Below are positions 16,474 through 25,879 of a stretch of DNA of 64,000 nucleotides, piece after piece (the first letter of the stretch is position 1; the number at the start of each line of letters is the position of its first letter). The notes under the pieces were generated by a model. The model made no database searches. It saw nothing but the letters and a program-made list of their open reading frames with translations, and was not told where the DNA came from. This stretch comes from Streptomyces sp. NBC_01214 (GTDB lineage Bacteria; Actinomycetota; Actinomycetes; Streptomycetales; Streptomycetaceae), in assembly GCF_026340975.1 (NCBI RefSeq), contig NZ_JAPEOS010000002.1, forward strand, positions 2,229,001-2,293,000, in the 5' to 3' direction. Made by a program: the position numbers and the translations under genes.

Positions 16474-18471
16474 ATGGCCACCACCGTCCGACGCGCCGTA
16501 CTGACCCTCCCCGCAGCCCCGTTGGGCTCGGACAACCCGCTGCCCGCCCTGCGCGCGCCCGACGGGGTGCACGCACTGGGCGAGCTCCCCCAGCTACCGC
16601 TGGGAGGTGCCCCCGGGCGCGAGGGGATGCCGCGCGACATGGCACGGCAGATCGGCTACGAGCCGCTGCGCTCGCTCCTGCCCGTACGGATCAGGGACGG
16701 GTACGGACGGGAGCGCGCGGAGCGGGAGTTCGAGTCGATCGTCATCGAGAACGACCACCTCCGGGTCACCGTGCTCCCGGGCCTGGGCGGGCGCGTCCAC
16801 TCGCTCGTGCACCTGCCGACCGGCCGTGAACTCCTCTACCGCAACCCGGTCTTCCAGCCCGCCAACTTCGCGCTCAACGGGGCCTGGTTCTCCGGCGGCA
16901 TCGAGTGGAACACCGGTGCGACCGGGCACACCACCCTGTCCTGCTCCCCGGTGCACGCCGCGCTCGTCCCGGCCCCCGACGGGGGCGAGATGGTCCGGCT
17001 GTGGGAGTGGGAGCGCCTGCGCGACCTGCCCTTCCAGGTGGACCTGTGGCTGCCGGAGGACTCGGAGTTCCTCTACGTCGGCGTCCGCGTGCGCAACCCG
17101 CACGAGCGCCCCGCCCCCGTGTACTGGTGGTCCAACATCGCCGTCCCGGAGGACTCCGGCACCCGGGTGCTCGCCCCCGCCGACGAGGCCTGGCACTTCG
17201 GCTACGAGCGCGCGCTGCGCCGCGTCCCCGTACCGGAGTGGGAGGGCGCGGACCGCACGTACCCGCTGCGCGGCGAGCATCCGGCCGACTTCTTCTACGA
17301 GGTCCAGGGCGGGGCCCGGCCCTGGATCGCCGCCCTGGACGCCGCCGGGCACGGGCTCGTGCAGACCTCCACCGCGCGGCTGAGCGGGCGCAAGCTGTTC
17401 GTGTGGGGCGCGGGCGACGGTGGCCGGCGCTGGCAGGAGTGGCTGACCGAGCCGGGGACGGGCGGTTACGCGGAGATCCAGGCCGGGCTGGCCCGGACCC
17501 AGCTGGAGCACGTACGGCTGGAGGGCGGGGCGGAGTTCAGCTGGCTGGAGGCGTACGGGCCGCTGTCGGCGGATCCGGCGCAGGTGCACGGCGCGGACTG
17601 GGCGGCGGCCCGCGGCGCGGCCGAGGGCGCGCTGGACGCCGTACTGCCGCGGGAGCGGGTGGACGCGGCGTACGAGGCGTGGCGCGGCCGCGCCGACACC
17701 GACCCGGGGGAGCGGCTGGCACGGGGCTCCGGCTGGGGCGCGCTGGAGCTGCTGTGCGGGGGCTTCGATCTGCCGGGCACCCCCTTCGGGGAGGACCTGC
17801 TCGAGGAGGAGCAGGAGCCGTGGCTCCAGCTCTGGCGCACGGGCGTCCTGCCGGACCCGCGCCGGGTGGTCCCGCCGGGGCCGAGCCTGGTCGCCGCGCA
17901 CTGGCGGGACATGTTGGAGACGGCCCCGGCGGATCCGCTGACGGAGTACCACCTGGGCGTGGCCCAGTGGCACGCCGGGGACGTGGCCCAGGCGGTGCGC
18001 AGCTGGGAGCGGGGGCTGTCGCTGGCCCCCTCGCGGTGGCCGTTGCTGCGGTGCCTGGCGGTGGCGGACGCCCTGGCGGGCGATGCGGAGCGGGCGGCCG
18101 ACGGATTCGCGGCGGCCTTCGACGATCTGGCCGAGGAGAGCCGCGGCGACGAGTCGTGGACGGCCGCGGAGTCGGCGCTCGGGCAGGAGGCGATGGCCGC
18201 CCTCCTCGCGGCGGGCCGGCTGCCGCAGGCCCGTGCCGTCTGGGACCGGCTGCGGCCCGCCCTGCGGGAGCAGGGCCGCTTCCGGCTCCTCGCGGCCCGG
18301 CTCCTCGCGGCGGAGGGGCACGTGCGGGCGGCCCGCCGGCTCTTCGAGGACGGCTTCGAACTGCCGGACCTGCGGGAGGGCGAGGAGACCCTCGCCGAGG
18401 TCTGGTCCACCCTCACCGACTGCCCGCTGCCCGCGCGCTACGACTTCCGCATGCGGCCGTCTACTTCTTGA
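16474..18471 (+). CDS. DUF5107 / TPR-like protein
   Basis: This 665-residue protein starts at ATG 16474 (MATTVRRAVLTLPAAPLGSDN). Residues about 60-400 match the DUF5107 mutarotase-like beta-sandwich: IVIENDHLRVTVLPGLGGRVHSLVHLPTGRELLYRNPV, then FSGGIEWN and VYWWSNIAVPE. The C-terminal third (about 480-650) is helical and TPR-like (AEYHLGVAQWHAGDVAQAVRSWERGL pattern). DUF5107 proteins bind or sense sugars by fold analogy with aldose epimerases; no enzyme activity is established. It overlaps the opposite-strand LppU gene by 11 nt at the 3' end. Confidence 0.85.
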   Translation: MATTVRRAVLTLPAAPLGSDNPLPALRAPDGVHALGELPQLPLGGAPGREGMPRDMARQIGYEPLRSLLPVRIRDGYGRERAEREFESIVIENDHLRVTVLPGLGGRVHSLVHLPTGRELLYRNPVFQPANFALNGAWFSGGIEWNTGATGHTTLSCSPVHAALVPAPDGGEMVRLWEWERLRDLPFQVDLWLPEDSEFLYVGVRVRNPHERPAPVYWWSNIAVPEDSGTRVLAPADEAWHFGYERALRRVPVPEWEGADRTYPLRGEHPADFFYEVQGGARPWIAALDAAGHGLVQTSTARLSGRKLFVWGAGDGGRRWQEWLTEPGTGGYAEIQAGLARTQLEHVRLEGGAEFSWLEAYGPLSADPAQVHGADWAAARGAAEGALDAVLPRERVDAAYEAWRGRADTDPGERLARGSGWGALELLCGGFDLPGTPFGEDLLEEEQEPWLQLWRTGVLPDPRRVVPPGPSLVAAHWRDMLETAPADPLTEYHLGVAQWHAGDVAQAVRSWERGLSLAPSRWPLLRCLAVADALAGDAERAADGFAAAFDDLAEESRGDESWTAAESALGQEAMAALLAAGRLPQARAVWDRLRPALREQGRFRLLAARLLAAEGHVRAARRLFEDGFELPDLREGEETLAEVWSTLTDCPLPARYDFRMRPSTS

Positions 18472-18931
18472 TCTTGTCGATGCAGAGCACGAACTGCTTG
18501 CCCGAGGAGCGCCGGCCGCCGCTGGTCTGCTCCTGGTAGCCGGCGTCGGAGACGCCCTCGCACTTGGCGGTGTCCAGCGTGTCCTGGTGCACCTGGACCA
18601 CCTTGTACTCGGCGGTGGCGCCGCCGCACTCGACCACCTGCAGGTCGGGCGAGACCAGGGACCCGTTGTTCTTGAGGCAGTCGCCGGCCTTGGCGTGGTC
18701 GGCGTCGTCCTGGCTCAGGAAGTAGCCCACGCCGACGGCGATGAGGACGACCACGGTGCCGATGATCTTGAGGATCTTCAGGACGCCCATGCCCCCGCGC
18801 CGGGTCGGCGGCGCCGGCGGCGCGGCGGACCACTGCTGGGGCTGCTGTCCCTGCGGCGGCTGCTGGCCGTACGGGCCGGGCTGTCCGGGCTGTCCGTACG
18901 GGTTGGTGCCCGGCTGCGGCGGTTTGGTCAT
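18461..18931 (-). CDS. LppU/SCO3897 family membrane-anchored protein
   Basis: This 156-residue protein starts at ATG 18931 after GGGGACAC. It has a Pro/Gln/Gly-rich cytosolic N-terminus (NPYGQPGQPGPYGQQPPQG), one transmembrane helix (ILKIIGTVVVLIAVGVGYFL), and an extracytoplasmic domain with four Cys: AGDCLKN, VVECGG, KCEGV and VLCIDK. The order AGDC...ECG...YKVV...C.GV...RRSSGK..VLC is that of the LppU/SCO3897 family. The function is unknown. The ORF extends upstream to 18976, but the Pro-rich start at 18931 fits the family. Confidence 0.85.
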   Translation of the reverse strand: MTKPPQPGTNPYGQPGQPGPYGQQPPQGQQPQQWSAAPPAPPTRRGGMGVLKILKIIGTVVVLIAVGVGYFLSQDDADHAKAGDCLKNNGSLVSPDLQVVECGGATAEYKVVQVHQDTLDTAKCEGVSDAGYQEQTSGGRRSSGKQFVLCIDKIKK

Positions 18932-19021
18932 GGGTGTGTCCCCCGATGTGCGTGACGTGTTCATTGACGTGTGCACGCTATATCAAGCCACCGACACTCC
19001 CGTAGCCGAGTCCCCACCGCG

Positions 19022-19843
19022 TCAGGCCCGGCACAGGATCTCGGCGTTCAGGACCGAGAACCACGCGTCGGGGTGCGCGCCCCAGGCGTGCCAGGCGTCG
19101 GCGACGGCCGCCAGGTCCGCGTCCGTCGTGTGGCCGCCCCGGGTGGCGACGGCGGCGTACGCGGACGCCTGCGTGCGGTCCGCCCACAGGGTCGACCACC
19201 AGGCGGTCTCCTGCGGGGTGGCGAAGCACCAGGCGCTCGCCGAGCAGGTCACGTCCGTGAAACCGGCCTGCCGGGCCCAGGCCCGCAGGTGGCGGCCCGC
19301 GTCCGGTTCGCCGCCGTTGGCGCGGGCCACCCGCCGGTACAAATCCAGCCAGTCGTCCAGGCCCGGGGCGGCCGGATACCAGGTCATCGCGGCGTAGTCG
19401 GCGTCGCGCGCGGCCACGATCCCGCCCGGCCGACACACCCGCCGCATCTCGCGCAGCGCCCGGACCGGATCGCCCACGTGCTGCAGCACCTGGTGCGCGT
19501 GGACCACGTCGAAGGAATCGTCCGGGAAGTCCAGTGCGTGGACGTCCGCGGTGGCGAAGGACACGGCGTCGCCCAGGCCGCGCTCCTCGGCGAACGCGCG
19601 GGCCTGCACCAGGACGTCCTCGGCGGCGTCGACGGCGGTGACGCGGCCGTCCGGCGCGACCAGCTCCGCCAGGTCCGCCGTGATGGTGCCCGGGCCGCAG
19701 CCGACGTCCAGCACCCGCATTCCGGGGCGCAGCGCGCCGATCAGGTACGCGGCGGAGTTCTCGGCGGTGCGCCAGCGGTGCGAGCGCAGCACCGACTCGT
19801 GGTGGCCGTGCGTGTAGACGGCGGTCTCCCTGGCGGCGTTCAT
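19022..19843 (-). CDS. SAM-dependent methyltransferase (class I)
   Basis: This 273-residue protein starts at ATG 19843 behind a strong GAGGAGGGG site. It is a class I Rossmann methyltransferase: motif I VLDVGCGPGTITADLA, the acidic end of strand 2 (VTAVDAAEDVL), motif II DSFDVVHAHQVLQHVGDPVRALREMRRVCRPGG, with the post-motif beta strand VAARDADYAAMTWYP. This resembles the UbiE/MenG-like small-molecule methyltransferases. The substrate is unknown. It is monocistronic, transcribed away from the TIGR03086 gene at 20043. Confidence 0.9.
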   Translation of the reverse strand: MNAARETAVYTHGHHESVLRSHRWRTAENSAAYLIGALRPGMRVLDVGCGPGTITADLAELVAPDGRVTAVDAAEDVLVQARAFAEERGLGDAVSFATADVHALDFPDDSFDVVHAHQVLQHVGDPVRALREMRRVCRPGGIVAARDADYAAMTWYPAAPGLDDWLDLYRRVARANGGEPDAGRHLRAWARQAGFTDVTCSASAWCFATPQETAWWSTLWADRTQASAYAAVATRGGHTTDADLAAVADAWHAWGAHPDAWFSVLNAEILCRA

Positions 19844-20042
19844 GACCGGACCCCTCCTCGTTCCTCGTCGAAGCGTTGCCCCCACCGTAGACGATCAGTT
19901 CGTCATTTGAGATCGGCGTTTTGACATGTGGACAGAAGTGCCGTGCCCCAAGGGGACGGGGCGGGGCGGTGGCAGGGCGATGCGGGTGCGAGGAGAGTGG
20001 CCACAAGGGGGCACATCCCCGGGGCAGAGGGCGGTGAGGGTC

Positions 20043-20615
20043 ATGACGGACGCGCTGCTCGAACGGCACGCCGAGGCGCTGAGGCTCTTCGGTGAGCGGG
20101 TGCGTGAGGTTCGCGGAGACCAGTGGGGAGAGCCGACCCCGTGCACGGAATGGAACGTGCGGGAGCTGGTCAACCACGTCACCGCCGAGCAGCTCTGGAT
20201 CCCGCCGCTGGTCACCGAGGGGCGGACCGTCGAGCAGCTGGAGGGCATGTTCTCCGGCGACGTGCTGGGCGATGACCCGGTCGCGGCCTGGGACCGGGCC
20301 TCGGCCGCCGCGCACGCCGCCTTCGCGGCGTCCGGCGCGTTGGACCGGACCGTGCGCCTGTCGTACGGGCCCGCGCTCGGCTCGGCGTACTGCTCGGAGC
20401 TGACCGCCGACTGCATCGTGCACACCTGGGACCTCGCCCGGGGCATCGGCGCGCAGGACCGACTGCCCGACGGCCTCGTCGAGTTCTCGATCAAGGAGAT
20501 CATGCCGTACGCCGACGGGCTCGCGGCCAGTGGTGCGTACGCAGAGCCCGTGGAGGTCACGGCGGGCGCGGACGCGCAGACGAGGCTCCTGGCGATGGTG
20601 GGGCGCAAGGGCTGA
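20043..20615 (+). CDS. TIGR03086 family metal-binding protein (DinB/MDMPI-like)
   Basis: This 190-residue protein begins MTDALLERHAEALRLFGERV. The family's signature is present: TPCTEWNVRELVNHV near residue 35, and a metal-binding helix around ELTADCIVHTWDLARGIG. This is the DinB-like four-helix bundle related to mycothiol-dependent maleylpyruvate isomerase. Members often act in mycothiol chemistry or are of unknown function. The start ATG 20043 was chosen because upstream residues in the open frame are not family-like. A 19-bp direct repeat begins across its stop codon. Confidence 0.88.
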   Translation: MTDALLERHAEALRLFGERVREVRGDQWGEPTPCTEWNVRELVNHVTAEQLWIPPLVTEGRTVEQLEGMFSGDVLGDDPVAAWDRASAAAHAAFAASGALDRTVRLSYGPALGSAYCSELTADCIVHTWDLARGIGAQDRLPDGLVEFSIKEIMPYADGLAASGAYAEPVEVTAGADAQTRLLAMVGRKG

Positions 20616-20648
20616 CGCGCAACGCAGGGGCTGACGCGCAACGCAGGG
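20611..20648 (+). repeat. 19-bp tandem direct repeat
   Basis: The unit GCTGACGCGCAACGCAGGG occurs twice head to tail. The first copy contains the TGA stop of the TIGR03086 gene, so this is a recent duplication of the gene's 3' end. An AT-rich segment (CATAAATAATCGTATAAAG, about 20679-20697) follows and may hold the promoter of the next gene. Confidence 0.85.
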
Positions 20649-20812
20649 GCGGGCATCCCGCACAACAGGCATAGAGCCATAAATAATCGTATAAAGGTCA
20701 GGTCCGGCGGGGCACCGCGGGGCATCGCGGTGCGTCGTGGGGTACCGCGGTGCGTCGCGGGGCCCGGCGGGCGCGGCAGGGCGAGCGCGGAAGGCGGAAA
20801 GCGGTGGCGGGG

Positions 20813-22030
20813 ATGCAGCGCACGGCGGCGGAGGGCCGCGGCCCGGTCCGGTACGGCCCGCCCGCCCCCCAACCCGGCCTGCCCGTGCTCCCCGAACTGG
20901 TCTCCGTCCTCGCCGCGGCCGCCGGACGGGCCGCGCCCGAGCCCCCGGGCGGCGGCGAGGCCGTACGGGAGGCCGCCTGCCGGCACTGGGGACGGCGCGG
21001 GCTCGCCACCTCCCCCGAGAGCGTCGCCGCCGGCCCCGGAGCCCCCGCGCTGCTCCTGGCCCTGCTCGGGGCGTACGGGGGAGACGTGATGTTGCCCCGC
21101 CCCTGTCCCGCCTGGTGGACCCCCCAGGTCCGGCTGCTGGGACGGCGGGCCTACCACGTGCCGACCCCGGCCGAGTGCGGCGGAGTACCCGACCCCTACG
21201 CCCTGCTGGAGACCGTCCGGCGGGTGCGCGCCGAGGGCGGTGACCCGCGCGTGTTGCTGCTGTCGGTCGCCGACGACCCCACCGCGACCGTGCCGCCGCC
21301 CGAGATGCTGCTCGAGGCCTGCGAGGCCGCCGAATCCGCAGGGCTGTTCGTCGTCAGCGACGAGAGCTGGCGCGACACCGTCCACCGGCCCCACGACACC
21401 CTGGTCCTGAGCCCCGCCGAGATGCTCCCCGAACGGGCGGCCGTCCTCGTCGACCTGGCCGGCGCGATGCTGCCGGCCGGCTGGCCCGCCGCCGTCGTCC
21501 GCTTCCCCGACACCCCGCGCGGGACCTGGCTGCGCGCCCGTACCCTCGACGTCCTCACCGCCACCGGGGCGATGGTCGCCGGACCGGTCGCGGCGGCCGC
21601 CGCGCACGCCCTCGACGAACCCGACGCCGTCGCCGGGCGCGCGTACGCCGCCGCCGCCCTGCACGGGGTGGTGGCCGCCGCCGCGCACCACCGACTGCTG
21701 GAGGCCGGGGCGCTGGCCAGGCCCCCGCAGGCCGGCCGGCACCTGTACGCCGACCTCACCCCGCTGCGCGCCGGACTCGCCCGGCACGGGGTCGGCGACG
21801 CGATGGAACTGGAGGACTGGCTCGGCGGCCGGCTCGGCGCACCCACACCGGGCGGGCAGCGGTTCGCCGACGAACTGGGCGCGCTGCGGGTGCGGTTGTC
21901 CACCGGGCCGCTGTTGGGCGCCACCCCGCACGAGCGGCTGGCCGCGCTCACCGCCCGCGATCCGCTCGCGCTCCCGCACGTACGCGACTCCCTTGAACTC
22001 CTCGGATCAGTCCTGGCCGGGCTGGCCTGA
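20813..22030 (+). CDS. Aminotransferase class I/II-fold protein lacking the PLP lysine
   Basis: This protein has about 405 residues from ATG 20813; GTG 20804 is another possible start. The fold-type I aminotransferase layout is visible: an N-terminal GGGEAVREAACRHWGRRGL segment, GAPALLLALLGAYGGDVMLPRPC, the YHVPTP strand, VLLLSVADDPTA, SAGLFVVSDESWRD (the Asp of the D-E-x-Y/W motif) and a C-terminal Arg-rich domain (GALRVRLSTGPLLG). At the position of the S-x-S-K lysine the sequence reads VDLAGAMLPAGWPAAVV. No lysine occurs anywhere after the start. It cannot form the usual PLP aldimine, so a binding or regulatory role is more likely. Confidence 0.8.
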   Translation: MQRTAAEGRGPVRYGPPAPQPGLPVLPELVSVLAAAAGRAAPEPPGGGEAVREAACRHWGRRGLATSPESVAAGPGAPALLLALLGAYGGDVMLPRPCPAWWTPQVRLLGRRAYHVPTPAECGGVPDPYALLETVRRVRAEGGDPRVLLLSVADDPTATVPPPEMLLEACEAAESAGLFVVSDESWRDTVHRPHDTLVLSPAEMLPERAAVLVDLAGAMLPAGWPAAVVRFPDTPRGTWLRARTLDVLTATGAMVAGPVAAAAAHALDEPDAVAGRAYAAAALHGVVAAAAHHRLLEAGALARPPQAGRHLYADLTPLRAGLARHGVGDAMELEDWLGGRLGAPTPGGQRFADELGALRVRLSTGPLLGATPHERLAALTARDPLALPHVRDSLELLGSVLAGLA

Positions 22031-22061
22031 CCACCCGACCCCGGTGAACGGAGACTTCGCG

Positions 22062-23190
22062 ATGAGGGACCGGACGGATGCCCCCGCCCCCGCCCCTGCG
22101 CCGGCTCCCGCCCCGGCCCCAGCCCCGGCCCAGGCCCCGGCCCCGGCCCCTTCAGCCGACTCCGCACCCGACCTGGCCCCCGCCGCACCGGAGCGTGCGT
22201 CCGCGCCGCGTCCGCTCGGTGAACACCGCCGCTGGCCCCGCTCGTTCGCGGACCGGCTGACCACCCCGCTGCCCGGGGTCCGCGGCTACGCCCGCCTCGC
22301 CCGCGAGGGCGCCTTCCGGCCCGGCCCCGAAGGCCTGCGCGGCATTCCCGACCTGCCGTACGAGCCCGGCCCGCTGCCCCCCGCGCCCCCCGGCAGCGTC
22401 TGCGTCACCTGGGCCGGGCACGCCAGCTGGGTCCTGCGGACCGGCGGGCTGACCGTACTGACCGACCCGGTCTGGTCCCGGCGGATCCTCGGCACCCCGG
22501 CCCGGATGACCCCGGTCGGGGTGCGGTGGGAGGACCTGCCACCGGTGGACGCGGTGGTGATCAGCCACAACCACTACGACCACCTCGACGCCCCCACCCT
22601 CAAGCGGCTGCCCCGGCACACGCCCCTCTTCGTACCGGCGGGCCTGGCCGGCTGGTTCCGCCGCCGCGGCTTCACCCGGGTCACTGACCTCGACTGGTGG
22701 GAATCGGCCGAACTGGGCGGCGTACGCTTCGAGTTCGTCCCCGCCCACCATTGGTCGAAGCGGTCGTTGATCGACACGTGCCGGTCCCTGTGGGGCGGCT
22801 GGATCCTCACCGACACCCTGAGTGCGGCGCCGCGGAAGCTCTACTTCGCGGGTGACACGGGCTACGGGCACTGGTTCGGCGAGATCGGCCGCCGCCACCC
22901 CGGCATCGACCTCGCCCTCCTGCCCGTCGGCGCGTACGCCCCGCGCTGGTGGCTCGGCGACGTCCACGCCGACCCGGAGGAAGCCGTCCGGGCCTGTCGC
23001 GACCTCGGTGCCCGCCGGATGGCCCCCCATGCACTGGGCCACCTTCGTCCTCTCCGCGGAACCGGTCATGGAACCCCTGTCCCGCACGCTGGCCGCCTGG
23101 CACCGGGCCGGCCTCCCGCGCGAGGACCTCTGGGACCTGCCGATCGGCGCCTCCCGCACGCTGCCGGGCGGGGCCGGGGTCGGCGCGTGA
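22062..23190 (+). pseudogene. MBL-fold metallo-hydrolase, frameshifted near the 3' end
   Basis: From ATG 22062 (MRDRTDAPAPAP..) this reads as a NAPE-PLD/UlaG-like metallo-beta-lactamase-fold protein. After a Pro-Ala repeat it shows VTWAGHASWVLRT, then the metal motif HNHYDHLD, WGGWILTD, FAGDTGYGHWF and LPVGAYAPRWW. At a run of six C (23023-23028) the frame breaks. The next frame supplies the expected ending (MHWATFVLSAEPVMEPL... to the stop at 23190), whereas the unshifted frame gives Arg/Gly/Pro-rich sequence to 23201. One C fewer restores an intact protein of about 376 residues. It lies 31 nt after the aminotransferase-fold gene. Confidence 0.8.
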
Positions 23191-23205
23191 CGCGGCTTTG
23201 ACGGT

Positions 23206-23667
23206 TCAGTGGTGCCAGGCCTGCCCGCCCACGTTGTGGATGAACCGCTGGAGCACCTTGAGGGTGATCAGGTACTCCTCGTCGGAGATCCCGGCGTGCC
23301 GCTCGTCCCACAGGTCCCCCTGCAGGGCCGCTGCCTCGGCGAAGAACTCGCGCCCCTCGGGGGTCATCTCCAGGCGCCCTTCGGCGTCCTGGGTGATCCA
23401 ACCCTGGACGATGACCGTGTCCATCTCCTCGGACAGCGCCCCCTCGCCCACCGCGAGGTACCCCCGCAGCGTCTCGGTCACCTCGTCCCGGGTCCTGACC
23501 TCGTCGCCCGCCCGCGCGACCCGGGCGAGGATCCACCACTGCGGCTGGCTGATGCCGAGCCCGGCGAGCGCGCCACGGGTGCGGTTCACGACCGCCTCGT
23601 AGGCGGCCCAGCTCCAGTAGCCGATGGGCTGGCGGATCAGTTCGGCGTCATCGTGCGAGTACTCCAT
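23206..23667 (-). CDS. MarR family winged-helix transcriptional regulator
   Basis: This 153-residue protein is of normal MarR length: a dimerisation helix (QPIGYWSWAAYEAVVNRTRGAL), a winged helix (GISQPQWWILARVARAG..RTRDEVTETLRGYL..LSEEMDTVIVQGWITQDAEGRLEMTPEGREFF), and a C-terminal helix. It lacks the strongest form of the wing motif but the order fits. The start ATG 23667 follows GGGGAG. Its promoter region contains a MerR/SoxR-type palindrome (see 23724). It converges with the MBL hydrolase gene. Confidence 0.85.
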   Translation of the reverse strand: MEYSHDDAELIRQPIGYWSWAAYEAVVNRTRGALAGLGISQPQWWILARVARAGDEVRTRDEVTETLRGYLAVGEGALSEEMDTVIVQGWITQDAEGRLEMTPEGREFFAEAAALQGDLWDERHAGISDEEYLITLKVLQRFIHNVGGQAWHH

Positions 23668-23723
23668 GGCGGATCAACTCCCCGTTGGTGGTGCAGCCTG
23701 GTGCGCTGTCCAAGACCCTATGA

Positions 23724-23741
23724 ACTCAAGCGCACTTGAGG
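23724..23741 (-). promoter_or_regulatory. MerR/SoxR-type operator-promoter of the MarR gene
   Basis: CTCAAG-CGCA-CTTGAG is a perfect 6-4-6 inverted repeat of the SoxR/MerR pattern. Read toward the MarR gene it sits between a -35-like TGGACC and a -10-like TAGGGT, about 19 bp apart. That long spacer is the hallmark of MerR-activated promoters. The start codon lies about 57 nt downstream. Confidence 0.55.
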
Positions 23742-24238
23742 TCCAGTCGCCGTCCGCAGCCGTCCCGATCCCGCCCCTGCGGGGAGGGGGCGGGGGTGTG
23801 GCGGAGGGGCGGGGGACGGCCTCCCCCCGGCAAAATTGGCCGGTTCCGCCCGCCTCGGGGGCCGAGCGCGACGGTCGTGATGCGCGTAATGCACGTACGA
23901 AGACCTCCCGAGCGCGCCACCGCTCCCCGGCCCTGTTGGCGCCCCGTACGGCCCTCGCGCTCGCCGGTGGCTCCCGCGCCGCCGGCCCCGGACGACGACG
24001 TCACGCTCGGCGCCCGGCGAACCCGACCCCCTCGCCCGAGGGCCGCGTGCTGCCCACCCTCCTCGATCGGATCTGCACCGGCCTCGACCACCCCACGGCC
24101 GGAACCGCCCTCCCCGGGCATTGGAGTGGCCGCCGGCCGCTCCGATGGCGTGGCTCCCGCGCCCGCGCCCGACGCTTCCTAGGGTCGGCGGGGGCACGGC
24201 ACCGGGCCGGCCGACCGTTCGGATCAGGTGGGTGAGTC
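23742..24238. other. Long intergenic region without a recognised gene
   Basis: The whole gap between genes is 23668-24238. Past the MarR promoter I see no supported coding region; open frames here are low-complexity Arg/Pro shadows. A GC-rich hairpin-like stretch (CCCGCCCCTGCGGGGAGGGGGCGGGG, about 23771-23796) may form a terminator or a roadblock. The last 20 bases carry the AGGTGG ribosome-binding site of the NHL gene. Confidence 0.5.
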
Positions 24239-25222
<984 letters not shown>

Positions 25223-25249
25223 GGGGCGGTGGGGGAGGTGCGGGCCGGC

Positions 25250-25879
25250 TCAGGGCCGCGGGCGCAGGCGGCGCCAGAGCGAGGGCCCCGCGCTGATCGC
25301 GAGGGCCAGGCCGACCGCCAGGGCCACGCCCTTCCAGGGCTCCGCGAAGAGGGTGCCGCCCAGGATGCCGATCAGCCCGTACGTCGCCGCCCAGGCCAGG
25401 CAGGCCGGGGCGTCACCGCGGGCGAAGCGGCGAAGCGGCATCTGCGCCAGGAGACAGGCCAGCATCACCGGGATCCGGCCCGCCGGGACCAGCCGCGAGA
25501 GGACCAGGACCAGTACCCCGTGCTCGTCCAGCCTCGTGCGCGCCTGCTCCAGCCGCTCCGGCGTGGCCCGGCCGCGCAGTGCCTCCAGCCAGCGCGAGCC
25601 GCCCCGTGAACGCACCCCGCGCTGCCCGAGCCAGTACAGCGTCATGTCCCCGGTGAAGGCCGCCAGCGCCGACACCGCGAACACCAGCAGCACCCCGTAG
25701 GGCGGCGACTGGTGGTGGAAGGCCACCACCGCCGCCGAACTCACCAGCGCACCCGTCGGGATGACGGGCACCAGCGCACCCAGGGCCACCAGCAGGAACA
25801 GCGCCGGGTACCCCACCGCCTGCTGGGTGCTCTCCGGCGGTACCTGGCCGGCCGCCGCCGCCAGCTCGCGCCACGTCAC
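25250..25879 (-). CDS. DedA family membrane protein
   Basis: This 209-residue integral membrane protein starts at GTG 25879, overlapping the stop of the MBL hydrolase gene (GTGA). It shows the DedA/SNARE-associated layout: an N-terminal helix (YPALFLLVALGALVPVIPTGALVSSAA), a glycine-bounded core (FTGDMTLYWLGQRGVRSRGG), the typical re-entrant segment (HGVLVLVLSRLVPAGRIPVMLACLLAQMPLRRF) with conserved SR.VP.GR, and two C-terminal helices. DedA proteins include lipid-phosphate flippases, e.g. for undecaprenyl phosphate. The specific substrate is not known. Confidence 0.87.
   Translation of the reverse strand: MTWRELAAAAGQVPPESTQQAVGYPALFLLVALGALVPVIPTGALVSSAAVVAFHHQSPPYGVLLVFAVSALAAFTGDMTLYWLGQRGVRSRGGSRWLEALRGRATPERLEQARTRLDEHGVLVLVLSRLVPAGRIPVMLACLLAQMPLRRFARGDAPACLAWAATYGLIGILGGTLFAEPWKGVALAVGLALAISAGPSLWRRLRPRP

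Noticed and set aside
23023..23028. Programmed ribosomal frameshift in the MBL hydrolase
   Set aside because: A six-C run lacks a recognisable downstream stimulatory structure, and the correct frame needs one base fewer, so indel or sequencing error is simpler.
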